A stretch of 31,154 nucleotides of DNA, from the IMG/VR virus record IMGVR_UViG_3300017717_000038, positions 1 through 31,154 of that record. The stretch is one strand, 5' to 3'. Source of the DNA: a virus. How positions within the stretch are numbered: the first letter of the stretch is position 1; each line of letters opens with the position of its first letter. The notes beneath the pieces were generated by a model. That model saw only the letters and a list, made by a program, of their open reading frames with translations, searched no databases and was not told the DNA's origin. The position numbers and the translations under genes are program-made. Below, one piece after another: positions 8,433 through 14,101 of this stretch.

Positions 8433-8822
8433 ATGTGGTTAAATATTGCAGCTAAATTAGTGCCAGGAATGATTAAGACAGGGATGTCTATTGCAGCTAA
8501 CAGAAGAAAAACAAAAGAATTAGAATCTGTTGCTGAACTTAAGTTAGCTGAGAAGATGGCTAATGGAGAAGTTGAATATAAAAAAGCAGTAATCGATTCT
8601 CATAGAGGAGATCTAAAAGATGAATTTTGCCTCATCCTTATCTCAATCCCTCTATTACTTTTAGCTTGGTCTGTATTTAGTGATGATCCTGATATACAAG
8701 CGAAAATAGATATTTTCTTCAATAAGTTTTCTAATTTACCAATGTTCTACCAAGCTCTTGTAGTTGGAGCTTTCAGTACAATACTTGGTATTAAAGGTGT
8801 TTCTACTTTTAAAAAAAAATAA
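8433..8822 (+). CDS. Putative holin (3TM GTA-type family)
   Basis: This encodes 129 aa. The N-terminal amphipathic region (PGMIKTGMSIAANRR) is followed by a charged helix (KELESVAELKLAEKMANGE), then DLKDEFCLILISIPLLLLAWSV and a second hydrophobic segment FYQALVVGAFSTILGIKGV. The KDEF-then-IPLLLL pattern and the last PxxYQ-hydrophobic segment match the holin family first described in gene transfer agents. It would form lesions in the inner membrane and release the lysozyme encoded just upstream. AGGATT lies before the start as ribosome-binding site. Confidence 0.75.
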   Translation: MWLNIAAKLVPGMIKTGMSIAANRRKTKELESVAELKLAEKMANGEVEYKKAVIDSHRGDLKDEFCLILISIPLLLLAWSVFSDDPDIQAKIDIFFNKFSNLPMFYQALVVGAFSTILGIKGVSTFKKK

Positions 8823-8825
8823 TCT

Positions 8826-9053
8826 ATGTCCGATACATCTAAAGAAATTATAACTGAATATAAAGATCAGGTTAGAATATTAAAGCAGCAGATTAACGAA
8901 TTAGAAGATGCTGGTAAAACCAAAGATGCTGCTAACAAAAGATGTTTGCAAAAACTTGAAAATACTAATGAGGATTTAGAGAGATCTAAAAACACAGTAA
9001 AAGAATTAGAACAAAAATTAAAAGAATTAAAACCCAAAGAAATTACTAAATGA
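8826..9053 (+). CDS. Coiled-coil protein in the lysis region
   Basis: This encodes 75 aa, almost entirely charged heptad-type helix (IITEYKDQVRILKQQINELE, NEDLERSKNTVKELEQKLKE). It has no signal peptide or membrane segment, so if it works with spanins it does so as a soluble partner. It follows the holin and overlaps the next gene by 4 nt (ATGA). No specific family is recognised. Confidence 0.55.
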   Translation: MSDTSKEIITEYKDQVRILKQQINELEDAGKTKDAANKRCLQKLENTNEDLERSKNTVKELEQKLKELKPKEITK

Positions 9054-9274
9054 AAGTAGCTTTAATAATGATCATGTGTAGTCAGATTGCTGGGGAATGT
9101 ATGAAACCTCACTTCTTAAGACACCATGATAGTTTTTCAGAGTGTTTAATTGGTGGCTATGAAGAGTCTATAAAAAAGATTAATGAGCTAGGTAGTAAAG
9201 AAGTTAATAAGCATGAGATTGTAATAAAATTTAAATGCTACTATGACACCTCTACTCAACATGAGGGTGCATAA
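9050..9274 (+). CDS. Small exported-like cysteine protein
   Basis: This encodes 74 aa. A short hydrophobic start (MKVALIMIMCSQIAGEC) resembles a signal peptide or lipobox-like region, although the residues after the Cys do not make a clear lipoprotein site. Four cysteines occur (C10, C17 and Cys in FSEC and FKCYYD). The layout resembles the proteins at 7375 and 17181. It sits directly after the holin and coiled-coil genes, where outer-membrane spanin components often lie, but a spanin role is only a guess. ATGA overlap on the left, one-base overlap on the right. Confidence 0.55.
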   Translation: MKVALIMIMCSQIAGECMKPHFLRHHDSFSECLIGGYEESIKKINELGSKEVNKHEIVIKFKCYYDTSTQHEGA

Positions 9275-9546
9275 TGAAAGGCTACAAACTAGGAGTACAT
9301 AAATCAAGATCAGGTGGATTAACTAAAAAAGGTGTTGCAAAATATCGTAGAGAAAATCCAGGCAGTAAACTTAAAACAGCGGTTACTACAAAACCATCTA
9401 AATTAAAAAAAGATTCAAAGGCAGCCAAGCGAAGAAAATCTTTTTGTGCCAGGATGCTTGGAATGAAGAAAAGAAGAACTTCAGCTAAAACAGCTAAAGA
9501 TCCAAATAGCAGAATTAATAAAGCTCTGCGAAAATGGAATTGTTAA
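9274..9546 (+). CDS. DUF6321-type basic protein
   Basis: This encodes 90 aa and is very lysine/arginine-rich. The segments GGLTKKGVAKYRRENPGSKL, KAAKRRKSFCARMLGMK and the end INKALRKWNC match a conserved small protein family of marine phages and large DNA viruses (DUF6321). The two cysteines (in FCARM and the C-terminal WNC) and the strong positive charge suggest nucleic-acid binding, perhaps DNA condensation inside the head. The function is not established. It overlaps the upstream stop by one base. Confidence 0.8.
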   Translation: MKGYKLGVHKSRSGGLTKKGVAKYRRENPGSKLKTAVTTKPSKLKKDSKAAKRRKSFCARMLGMKKRRTSAKTAKDPNSRINKALRKWNC

Positions 9547-9579
9547 TAACATCAACCAAAAACTAATAAGGAAAAAACT

Positions 9580-9681
9580 ATGCCAAAAGTAGGAAAGAAA
9601 AAGTTTAAGTATACAAAAGCTGGTATGAAAAAAGCAAAAGCTTTTGCTAAGAAAAAAGGTAAGAAAGTAAAGTACAGATAA
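9580..9681 (+). CDS. 33-aa lysine-rich miniprotein
   Basis: The ATG at 9580 follows AAGGAAAAAACT, a good ribosome-binding site, and the stop shares its last A with the next ATG. The product MPKVGKKKFKYTKAGMKKA plus KAFAKKKGKKVKYR is almost half lysine. Such short basic proteins are repeatedly seen in marine podovirus late operons and resemble packaged histone-like or protamine-like peptides. No structure beyond a helical KKAKAFAKKKG stretch can be proposed. Confidence 0.6.
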   Translation: MPKVGKKKFKYTKAGMKKAKAFAKKKGKKVKYR

Positions 9682-9836
9682 TGAAAAAAGGTTATCACAA
9701 AACTAAGTCAGGTAAGGTTGCCAAAAAGGGATTATGGTTCAACATTAACCAACGTAAAAAGAAAAACAAAAGTCGTACTAAAAAGAAATCAACGATAAGT
9801 CCTAAGGTATATGCCAAAGCAAAAAAAGGATTTTAA
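9681..9836 (+). CDS. 51-aa basic miniprotein
   Basis: The gene begins on the last base of the previous stop and overlaps the next zinc-type gene by 26 nt. It starts MKKGYHKTKSGKVAKKGLWF and continues with a run of Lys/Arg/Asn (NQRKKKNKSRTKKKS) and the end SPKVYAKAKKGF. Composition suggests nucleic-acid contact. The GYHKTKSGKVAKKG start resembles GYKLGVHKSRSGGLTKKG of the DUF6321 gene upstream, so the two may be distant relatives or share a binding motif. Confidence 0.55.
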   Translation: MKKGYHKTKSGKVAKKGLWFNINQRKKKNKSRTKKKSTISPKVYAKAKKGF

Positions 9837-9990
9837 TAATAAGAACTGTAAGTATTGTAATAAATTAATTGAACCTCAAGATAACTATGTTGCATATATG
9901 GATGACACATATTCTCATATAGGTTGTGATAGATTGCAATACTTTCAGACAATAAGAATTACAACTCAAAAGGAAATACATGGCAAATAG
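9811..9990 (+). CDS. 59-aa zinc-finger-type protein
   Basis: The ATG at 9811 lies inside the upstream basic gene and the TAG at 9990 lies inside the next one. Residues C13-x2-C16 (NCKYCNKLI) and H36-x2-C39 (YSHIGCDRL) form a classical four-ligand zinc site, with hydrophobic and aromatic residues between them as in LIM-like or treble-clef fingers. It could bind DNA, RNA or protein. Position in the same run as the basic miniproteins suggests a shared late-stage role. Confidence 0.6.
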   Translation: MPKQKKDFNNKNCKYCNKLIEPQDNYVAYMDDTYSHIGCDRLQYFQTIRITTQKEIHGK

Positions 9991-10174
9991 ATTTTATAAA
10001 AAATTTAAATCATTAACTACTTCTTCAAATATTGATGAAGAAAAAAAGAAAAGAGTTAAAGCTCTATCAACACAATCTGATACATCATTTAAAGAATTAG
10101 ATGGTGTACTTAAAGGCACAGTTGCAGATACTGAAATGGATTACTTAATGAAGTTAATTAAGGGTGTAAAATAA
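9980..10174 (+). CDS. 64-aa hypothetical protein, last gene of the late operon
   Basis: AGGAAATAC before the ATG is a good ribosome-binding site. The product is charged and helical (MANRFYKKFKSLTT, then EEKKKRVKALSTQSD, FKELDGVLKG and DYLMKLIKGVK) without cysteines or membrane segments. It is the last gene before a 514-nt non-coding region. No family is recognised. Confidence 0.6.
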   Translation: MANRFYKKFKSLTTSSNIDEEKKKRVKALSTQSDTSFKELDGVLKGTVADTEMDYLMKLIKGVK

Positions 10175-10188
10175 TTTTAAAGAATCGG

Positions 10189-10232
10189 ATTGATCTCATT
10201 TATTAAAGATCAATATTACTATGTTCATAGTA
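10189..10232. other. Two tandem hairpins after the late operon
   Basis: Two perfect inverted repeats follow one another. ATTGATCT (10189-10196) pairs with AGATCAAT (10207-10214) over a 10-nt loop. TACTATG (10217-10223) pairs with CATAGTA (10226-10232) over 2 nt. No T-run follows, so they are not intrinsic terminators by sequence. They could stabilise the 3' end of the late mRNA, or be part of the attachment-site architecture that begins just downstream. Confidence 0.55.
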
Positions 10233-10394
10233 GGGATTGAGGTGGGAGAATAAATTGGTATCGGTATTCACTTTGTGTTATCGTTTAGTTCACATAGGTT
10301 ATATGTTGTTTAACTAAACAAAAATGCAGAAAGATACTTTAAAGATACTATCAGTAAATAGTCGTTATTTAAGTAGTTTTAAAATAAAATATTT

Positions 10395-10437
10395 ATTGAT
10401 TACAAATCAATTGCTCTACCAATTGAGCTATGAGGGC
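10395..10437 (-). pseudogene. 5' half of tRNA-Thr(UGU), probable attP core
   Basis: Read on the minus strand, the sequence gives an acceptor strand GCCCTCA, a D arm (GCTC, AATTGGTA, GAGC) and an anticodon arm ATTGA-TTTGTAA-TCAAT with anticodon TGT (threonine). Directly after the anticodon stem the tRNA similarity stops: there is no variable loop, T arm (GGTTCGAATCC-like) or acceptor partner. A clean tRNA half next to an integrase gene is the usual signature of the identity segment between attP and a host tRNA gene. Most phages carry the 3' half, but this one carries the 5' half. Confidence 0.75.
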
Positions 10438-10449
10438 ATAAGACATATA

Positions 10450-10490
10450 GGCTTTTACAACAGTTTTGTTGTGAGAGCCAATTTTTTTTT
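10450..10490 (+). terminator. Strong intrinsic terminator (rightward)
   Basis: A 13-bp stem (10450-10462 GGCTTTTACAACA with 10467-10479 TGTTGTGAGAGCC, two G-U pairs) closes a GTTT loop and is followed by AATTTTTTTTT. This would end rightward late transcripts after 10174 and insulate the integrase operon, whose own promoter lies at 10619. It lies only 12 nt from the tRNA-like core. Confidence 0.85.
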
Positions 10491-10494
10491 GCCT

Positions 10495-10523
10495 GTTATA
10501 AAACTTATAATAGTATTTTTCAA
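10495..10523 (-). promoter_or_regulatory. Leftward sigma70-type promoter aimed at the tRNA half
   Basis: On the minus strand there is TTGAAA (10523-10518), a 17-nt spacer and TATAAC (10500-10495). Transcription would start near 10488 and run into the tRNA-Thr half, whose 5' end is at 10437. No protein gene lies downstream on this strand. The simplest reading is that it drives the hybrid tRNA gene formed after integration. Confidence 0.5.
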
Positions 10524-10618
10524 TCTACAAGATACCGAATCGATACCAAAAATTAGATACATCTCCTGTACTTTTATTGACCGCTGCATATTGATTGCTA
10601 ATAAAGGGCAATTGACTA

Positions 10619-10647
10619 TTGCTAACTTAGTTAAACTCAGCTATAAC
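10619..10647 (+). promoter_or_regulatory. Promoter of the lysogeny operon with shared operator word
   Basis: TTGCTA (10619-10624), 17 nt, TATAAC (10642-10647). The 15 nt before the -10 box read TTAGTTAAACTCAGC and match the word found before four other promoters in this window. Transcription would start near 10654 and give a leader of about 35 nt before the gene at 10689. Confidence 0.65.
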
Positions 10648-10666
10648 TTATGTATAAGTAAACGAT

Positions 10667-10684
10667 AACAAACATAGGAGAGAG
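10667..10684 (+). repeat. 18-bp leader repeat with ribosome-binding site, copy 1
   Basis: AACAAACATAGGAGAGAG occurs here and, identically, at 11171-11188. Each copy ends 5 to 4 nt before an ATG (10689 and 11192) and contains a strong Shine-Dalgarno core AGGAG. Two consecutive genes therefore share the same translation-initiation leader. Confidence 0.8.
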
Positions 10685-10688
10685 AAAA

Positions 10689-11144
10689 ATGGCAACAATA
10701 AACCTAAGCAAGAAAAAAACTTACGGAAGTATTATCAATAGAATAAGTGAAACAAGATGTATGTTTCCTGTTGATTATGAAGTTAAGGTAGGTTTAGGAG
10801 CAACTGAGTATAGTTATTCAGATCGTCATGCTTATTCAGTTTGTGTAGTTCATAAAAACTGGAGAAACAAAGGATATGAAATAATTGGTGTTCAAAGAGA
10901 TCATGCCAAAAGAGTTAATGTAAAAACTGGACATGAAATGAGTGAAAGCCAAGAATATGAATATACTCCAAATCTTGATGCACCTGTTCATTATTTAAAA
11001 TCAAAAATAGTTGAAACAAATAATGGAACTAGAAAAATGTATAATGGTTGTACTTGGAATCCAAAAACAAATAGATGGTCAGGAGTACATAGATATTCGC
11101 CTTTGCTTGGACACAGAGATGAATATTTTGATCACACATTTTAA
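10689..11144 (+). CDS. Hypothetical protein, first gene of the lysogeny operon
   Basis: This encodes 151 aa with an excellent ribosome-binding site (ATAGGAGAGAG). It begins MATINLSKKKTYGSIINRIS and is rich in Tyr, Asn and His with mixed beta-type patterning (YSVCVVHKNWRNKGYEIIGV, MYNGCTWNPKTNRWSGV, LLGHRDEYFDHTF). It has three cysteines and no membrane segment. I do not recognise the family. It lies under the operator-type promoter at 10619 and ahead of the integrase, so it may act in lysogeny, for example as a recombination directionality or host-interaction factor. That is only position-based. Confidence 0.6.
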   Translation: MATINLSKKKTYGSIINRISETRCMFPVDYEVKVGLGATEYSYSDRHAYSVCVVHKNWRNKGYEIIGVQRDHAKRVNVKTGHEMSESQEYEYTPNLDAPVHYLKSKIVETNNGTRKMYNGCTWNPKTNRWSGVHRYSPLLGHRDEYFDHTF

Positions 11145-11150
11145 CAATCA

Positions 11151-11170
11151 GGGTGGGGTAAAACCCACCC
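11151..11170 (+). other. GC-rich hairpin between operon genes
   Basis: GGGTGGG (11151-11157) pairs with CCCACCC (11164-11170) around GTAAAA. No T-run follows, so read-through into the next gene is expected. It stands directly in front of the second copy of the 18-bp leader and may protect or process the mRNA. Confidence 0.55.
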
Positions 11171-11188
11171 AACAAACATAGGAGAGAG
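11171..11188 (+). repeat. 18-bp leader repeat with ribosome-binding site, copy 2
   Basis: Identical to 10667-10684. It supplies the AGGAG for the 60-aa gene at 11192. An exact copy suggests duplication of a translation module or shared control of the two genes. Confidence 0.8.
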
Positions 11189-11191
11189 CAA

Positions 11192-11374
11192 ATGGCTAAA
11201 TTAAATAAAAAACAAATAGATCTAAAAAACTTTATGATCAAAAATGATTTGATCTTAGAGGATGTTGTAGAGGTAGTTGCTATTGATGCTAGGTTGATGA
11301 ACCCACCAGGCATATTTCAAATGACTACTAAACTTCAAAAAGATTTAATTAAAAAATGTACTGGGGGTCTGTAA
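11192..11374 (+). CDS. 60-aa hypothetical protein before the integrase
   Basis: Strong ribosome-binding site GGAGAGAG. The product is helical: MAKLNKKQIDLKNFMIKNDL, then ILEDVVEVVAIDARL and FQMTTKLQKDLIKK. A compact helix-turn-helix or excisionase-like fold is possible because such genes often sit beside integrases, but no diagnostic motif is visible. Its stop overlaps the best integrase start (TAATG). Confidence 0.55.
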   Translation: MAKLNKKQIDLKNFMIKNDLILEDVVEVVAIDARLMNPPGIFQMTTKLQKDLIKKCTGGL

Positions 11375-12507
11375 TGAATACATTTAATATTAGATCTGTA
11401 ATTAAGAATGGCAAAAAAGTTTATAGGTATAAGTATTATGGAACTGATGGTAAAATTAAGTTCTTGCATAACCCTATAAAAGCTATGCTTATTAAAAAGG
11501 TTATAGTCAAAACTGATGAGGTTGGCTTTATAAAAACAACTGCATCTGAGTTCTTATTTCCTGAAGCTTATGCTTTATGGACTAAACATTTGAACTACAA
11601 AAGATCTGAGGGCAAGATCTCTCAAAGTTCAATAGATGATTATGATAGCTTTTATCGTAATCACATATCTATATTTTTTAAAGATATAGATATAAGAAAT
11701 ATAACTAAAGATATGGTTAGTGAGTTTGTATCTACTTTAAGAAGTAAGTCGATAAACTCTCAAACATTATCTAAGGTTTTTAATACTCTGTCTGCAATGC
11801 TGCAATATGCTAAAGACTCAGATAAGATTATTAAAAATATCTGTAAAGAAAAAAACTACTTAGTTAATGTTATTATTTCTAAAGCAGAACCTGTAGAAAT
11901 AAATTTTGATAAACTGGATATAGACACAGTTATTAAAATTATTAAAAACATTAAAAGGCCTGAGATTAGTTTGTTGTGTTTGATCATGTTAGAAACAGCT
12001 TGTAGGCCAAGTGAAGCTCTAGCTTTATCTAAAGATGACCTGGACTTTAAATCTAATGTGCCATTAATCAAAATAACTAATGCTGTTAAAAGAGGAAAGA
12101 AACTTGGCAGCACAAAAACTAATACTGGTAAAAGAGTATTGGCCATATCTGCTGGACTTAAAGATAAGATCCAGGCACATATCGCTAAACTGCCGAACCA
12201 CCAGGAAAGTTTGTTTCTTAATAGGTTGGGCAAATATATATGTGTTGAACAGCTTATAAGAGGTCTAGAAAAGAGTTTAGACGAATTAGGTATCAAACTA
12301 CCTAGTAATCGTAAAAGCTATTTTTTCAGACACTACATGGCTACCTATTGGGCTAAGACTAATAAGTATAAGAACCCATTAGATCTTGCTAAAGCTCTTG
12401 GTCATAAAGATATAAACTTTACAATCAAAACATATATCAAACCTTTTGAAGATAAGAGTAAAGAGTTTGAAAAATCTGAGTATCAAAACGAACACTTTAA
12501 ATATTAA
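11374..12507 (+). CDS. int: Tyrosine recombinase / phage integrase
   Basis: This encodes 377 aa from ATG 11374, coupled to the previous stop with GGGGG upstream. An earlier ATG at 11356 lacks a site. It catalyses recombination between attP and the host tRNA gene. Order of domains: an N-terminal beta arm-binding-like region (KKVYRYKYYGTDGKIKF), a SAM-like core-binding region (about 60-155, WTKHLNYKRSEG...NTLSAMLQYAK), and a catalytic domain with R211 (ACRPSEAL), a beta-hairpin Lys region (KTNTGKRVLA), R319 (YFFRHYMAT), H344 (ALGHKD) and nucleophile Y354 (IKTYIK). The histidine before R319 in the usual HxxR box is replaced by an aromatic/serine context. It is the gene that justifies calling this phage temperate. 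Confidence 0.92.
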   Translation: MNTFNIRSVIKNGKKVYRYKYYGTDGKIKFLHNPIKAMLIKKVIVKTDEVGFIKTTASEFLFPEAYALWTKHLNYKRSEGKISQSSIDDYDSFYRNHISIFFKDIDIRNITKDMVSEFVSTLRSKSINSQTLSKVFNTLSAMLQYAKDSDKIIKNICKEKNYLVNVIISKAEPVEINFDKLDIDTVIKIIKNIKRPEISLLCLIMLETACRPSEALALSKDDLDFKSNVPLIKITNAVKRGKKLGSTKTNTGKRVLAISAGLKDKIQAHIAKLPNHQESLFLNRLGKYICVEQLIRGLEKSLDELGIKLPSNRKSYFFRHYMATYWAKTNKYKNPLDLAKALGHKDINFTIKTYIKPFEDKSKEFEKSEYQNEHFKY

Positions 12508-12680
12508 TGTATTGTATAATTTGGAAAAGAAACAACTCTTGGCAGCTATTTACTAATGAGGTTTGGCTGCTAAGAGATGAAGCTGTAGATTATGCAAAAA
12601 GAAATAAGTTTCCTAAAAAGGTTGAGTGGAAAATAGACGATTACAAAAAGTGGTTTCAAAAAGAAAAGGGCGATAAATAA
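12507..12680 (+). CDS. 57-aa tryptophan-rich hypothetical protein
   Basis: It starts on the last base of the integrase stop (TAATG) and ends at TAA 12680. The product MYCIIWKRNNSWQLFTNEVW then LLRDEAVDYAKRNKFPKKVE and WKIDDYKKWFQKEKGDK has six tryptophans in 57 residues, unusually many, in a compact alpha/beta pattern. It is probably co-translated with the integrase and could modulate it, but no family is recognised. Confidence 0.6.
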   Translation: MYCIIWKRNNSWQLFTNEVWLLRDEAVDYAKRNKFPKKVEWKIDDYKKWFQKEKGDK

Positions 12681-12737
12681 ATACCGCCCCATTCATCTTT
12701 ACAACAAAATAAAACAGCTGGGTTACAAAGCCAACTG
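12664..12737. terminator. Terminators between the convergent integrase and XRE units
   Basis: For the leftward XRE gene, CAGTTGG pairs with CCAGCTG (12731-12737 with 12715-12721, one G-U) around a 9-nt loop, followed on the minus strand by TTTTATTTTGTT (12714-12703). A second, weaker hairpin GGGCG/CGCCC (12668-12672 with 12685-12689) is followed on the minus strand by TTTT and, on the plus strand, by ATTCATCTTT. Together they can stop transcripts from both sides. Confidence 0.6.
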
Positions 12738-12750
12738 AGTACATACATTG

Positions 12751-13083
12751 TTAAACATTTTTTGAATCTTGCACATCTGTTTTTATACCTGAGGGATTAG
12801 ATGGCTTTGCAAGATTATCGCCAGGCAGTTTAACATAGCCTAACAATTCTGTTTCAGTAATAAAAAATAATATAGAAGTTTTAAACACTTCAGCTATTGT
12901 TACTAAGTCTATTACTGGAATACGGTTTACTCCTTTTTCATATTTTTGAACCTGTTGAAAGGTTTTACCAATATGCTCAGCAAGATCTGATTGAGTCATA
13001 CCTTTACTAATTCTCATTAGTTTTATTTTTCTGCCTAAGGTTTGGTAAAATTTTATTTCGTCAGGTTTATTATAGTTGTGCAT
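12751..13083 (-). CDS. XRE-family HTH transcriptional regulator
   Basis: This encodes 110 aa. Residues about 14-70 are a Cro/CI-type helix-turn-helix: GRKIKLMRISKGMTQSDLA then EHIGKTFQQVQKYEKGVNRI, with the recognition helix around FQQVQKYEKG. The remaining tail is short and has no peptidase domain. It is transcribed leftward with an AAGAGAGAG ribosome-binding stretch from its own promoter region at 13154-13174, which carries the shared operator word, so it may regulate itself. It could be the Cro-like or CI-like partner in the lysogeny decision. Convergent with the integrase unit. Confidence 0.88.
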   Translation of the reverse strand: MHNYNKPDEIKFYQTLGRKIKLMRISKGMTQSDLAEHIGKTFQQVQKYEKGVNRIPVIDLVTIAEVFKTSILFFITETELLGYVKLPGDNLAKPSNPSGIKTDVQDSKNV

Positions 13084-13153
13084 TTTCTCTCTCTTTCTTT
13101 TTTATAAAGCGACAAGTAGCCCATAAGTTTGTTACAACTTTCACACTAAAAAC

Positions 13154-13174
13154 AATTTAGCTTAGCTTACTTAA
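13154..13174 (-). promoter_or_regulatory. Operator/promoter word upstream of the XRE gene
   Basis: On the minus strand TTAAGTAAGCTAAGC is followed by TAAATT, matching the word-plus-(-10) layout of the other four sites (17 of 21 positions equal to the switch site). The -35 is poor. It overlaps the end of the 37-aa gene, so the early operon and the XRE unit touch here. Confidence 0.5.
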
Positions 13175-13284
13175 TTACCAGCTCTGCTGCTTAATCGTTT
13201 TTGTTCTTCTTCCATTTTGTTCAGACCTAACTTAAAAATAGAATGAGTTACTTTGTTCAATGATTGTTTTAATTTATTTTTCAT
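13171..13284 (-). CDS. 37-aa basic miniprotein, last gene of the leftward early operon
   Basis: ATG at 13284 overlaps the end of the 81-aa gene (ATGAAAAATAA carries both), and the stop is at 13171. Product: MKNKLKQSLNKVTHSIFKLG then LNKMEEEQKRLSSRAGN. The first residues MKNKL recur in the 46-aa gene at 19964-20104 and (MKNK) in the gene at 16970. AAGAAAG serves as ribosome-binding site. No function is recognised. Confidence 0.5.
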   Translation of the reverse strand: MKNKLKQSLNKVTHSIFKLGLNKMEEEQKRLSSRAGN

Positions 13285-13519
13285 TTGAACTTTCTTCTCT
13301 ATTTTCTGATTTAGCATCTGTACTTTCTTTGGGTCGTACATCGGCATCCTTTGTTGCTTTGTTTAACTTAATCCTAGAACTTGTTATTTTAGTTTCTAAG
13401 ACTTCAACCAAAGCTTTATCGCTTGGTCTATTTGAATCATGTGCTTCTTGCACAGTTTCAAAATTCTCTGTTGCTTTAACATTGCAATCTATAAATGTTT
13501 CTTTTAATACTGATCTCAA
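13274..13519 (-). CDS. 81-aa charged hypothetical protein with TTG start
   Basis: The frame has no ATG or GTG near its 5' end. TTG at 13519 sits just after GAGGA and overlaps the previous gene's stop, so TTG is the likely start. The product (MRSVLKETFIDCNVKATENF, then LVEVLETKITSSRIKLNKAT) ends with a very polar tail, ESTDAKSENREESSNEK, probably disordered. The opposite strand has a 92-codon open frame that I treat as a shadow, so this gene call is moderate. Confidence 0.45.
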   Translation of the reverse strand: MRSVLKETFIDCNVKATENFETVQEAHDSNRPSDKALVEVLETKITSSRIKLNKATKDADVRPKESTDAKSENREESSNEK

Positions 13520-13806
13520 TTCATCCTCATTTCTCTAGTTGAATATTCTTTATTAAAAGCCAAAGTTTTAATGTCTGAATGTTGCTTATCACTTAATCTA
13601 ATCTTACGATGAGCAGATCCACCTTTTTGTATTAGGCCTAACTCATAGAGCTCAGCACATATTGCACCGCTTCTTGCTCTTGAGAATTTGAACTTGCTGC
13701 CAATCTCTTTATAGGTAGGGCTGTATTTGTGTTGCTTGATAAAATTAGATATAAATTTTAAAACATCATATTTTATTTTACTTAAGTATATTGTTTCTTT
13801 AATCAT
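13516..13806 (-). CDS. LexA-type winged-helix DNA-binding protein
   Basis: This encodes 96 aa from ATG 13806 (a GTG lies one codon earlier). Residues about 8-70 match the LexA N-terminal DNA-binding domain: YDVLKFISNFIKQHKYSPTY with KEIGSKFKFSRARSGA and LYELGLIQKGGSAHRKIRL. The PTYKEI motif is characteristic. The autocatalytic S24 peptidase half is absent, so it cannot self-cleave. It may bind LexA-like operators or regulate early genes. It is embedded in the recombination operon by short overlaps on both sides. Confidence 0.75.
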   Translation of the reverse strand: MIKETIYLSKIKYDVLKFISNFIKQHKYSPTYKEIGSKFKFSRARSGAICAELYELGLIQKGGSAHRKIRLSDKQHSDIKTLAFNKEYSTREMRMN

Positions 13807-14101
13807 CACTTCCTTTAAATATATTGGTTATGTTATCTGCTGGTGTATGTTGAAATTTAGCTTTTTCTTTTTTTAAAGTTTTTAAAAAATCAATAAGCTT
13901 TCTGTTATACCAATCAGCTTTTTCACAATCCATTATTGCACTATCAACTGTAATTCCATGCTTAGCACCAAATCTACAAAGGTGCTTAAGAGCAGCACCT
14001 CTGAGATAACCTATACTTTCTTCATCCGACAACTGACTCATAATGGCATCAGCTGTTTGAATACTTTTTTGATAATGCTTTGGATCTTTACTTTCAGGCA
14101 T
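13799..14101 (-). CDS. DUF3310 protein (T7 gp1.7-like)
   Basis: This encodes 100 aa. DPKHYQ (residues 6-11), YLRGAALKHLCRFGAKHG (32-49) and DCEKADWYNRKL (58-69) are the three conserved blocks of DUF3310, whose T7 member gp1.7 is a nucleotide kinase acting on dTMP and dGMP. The short size is typical. The function in this phage could be nucleotide supply during replication, inferred from that member. Overlaps the next gene by 8 nt and the previous by 1 nt. Confidence 0.75.
   Translation of the reverse strand: MPESKDPKHYQKSIQTADAIMSQLSDEESIGYLRGAALKHLCRFGAKHGITVDSAIMDCEKADWYNRKLIDFLKTLKKEKAKFQHTPADNITNIFKGSDD

Larger units (their letters stand above)
10257..10560. other. attP: Putative attP region with integrase arm-type repeats
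   Basis: The tRNA-like core (10395-10437) is flanked by GATAC repeats. On the left lie GGTATC at 10257 (GATACC inverted), AAAGATACT at 10330 and again at 10341 (11-nt period). On the right lie GATACC at 10531 and 10542 (11-nt period) and GATAC at 10556. Phased repeats on both sides of a core, with an integrase gene close by, fit the arm-site plan of lambda-type integrases. I also see GTTTAGTT (10283) paired with AACTAAAC (10312). Arm-site identity is inference. Confidence 0.5.

Noticed and set aside
10395-10437. A complete functional tRNA gene
   Set aside because: No variable loop, T arm or acceptor 3' strand follows the anticodon arm, so it is only a half.
10324-10668. Open frame of 114 codons over the attP region
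   Set aside because: It runs across the tRNA-like core, the terminator and the promoter at 10619, has no ribosome-binding site, and its codon use looks random. It is an accidental frame.
11151-11170. GC hairpin as a terminator
   Set aside because: No T-run follows and the next gene lies in the same operon with its own leader, so termination here is unlikely.
11856-12296. Leftward frame of 146 codons opposite the integrase
   Set aside because: It lies entirely inside the integrase gene, which has all catalytic motifs in the other strand.
13260-13538. Rightward open frame of 92 codons opposite the leftward early genes
   Set aside because: It is antisense to 13274-13519 inside a leftward operon with no rightward promoter or ribosome-binding site, and its leucine/serine-rich product is typical of a shadow frame.
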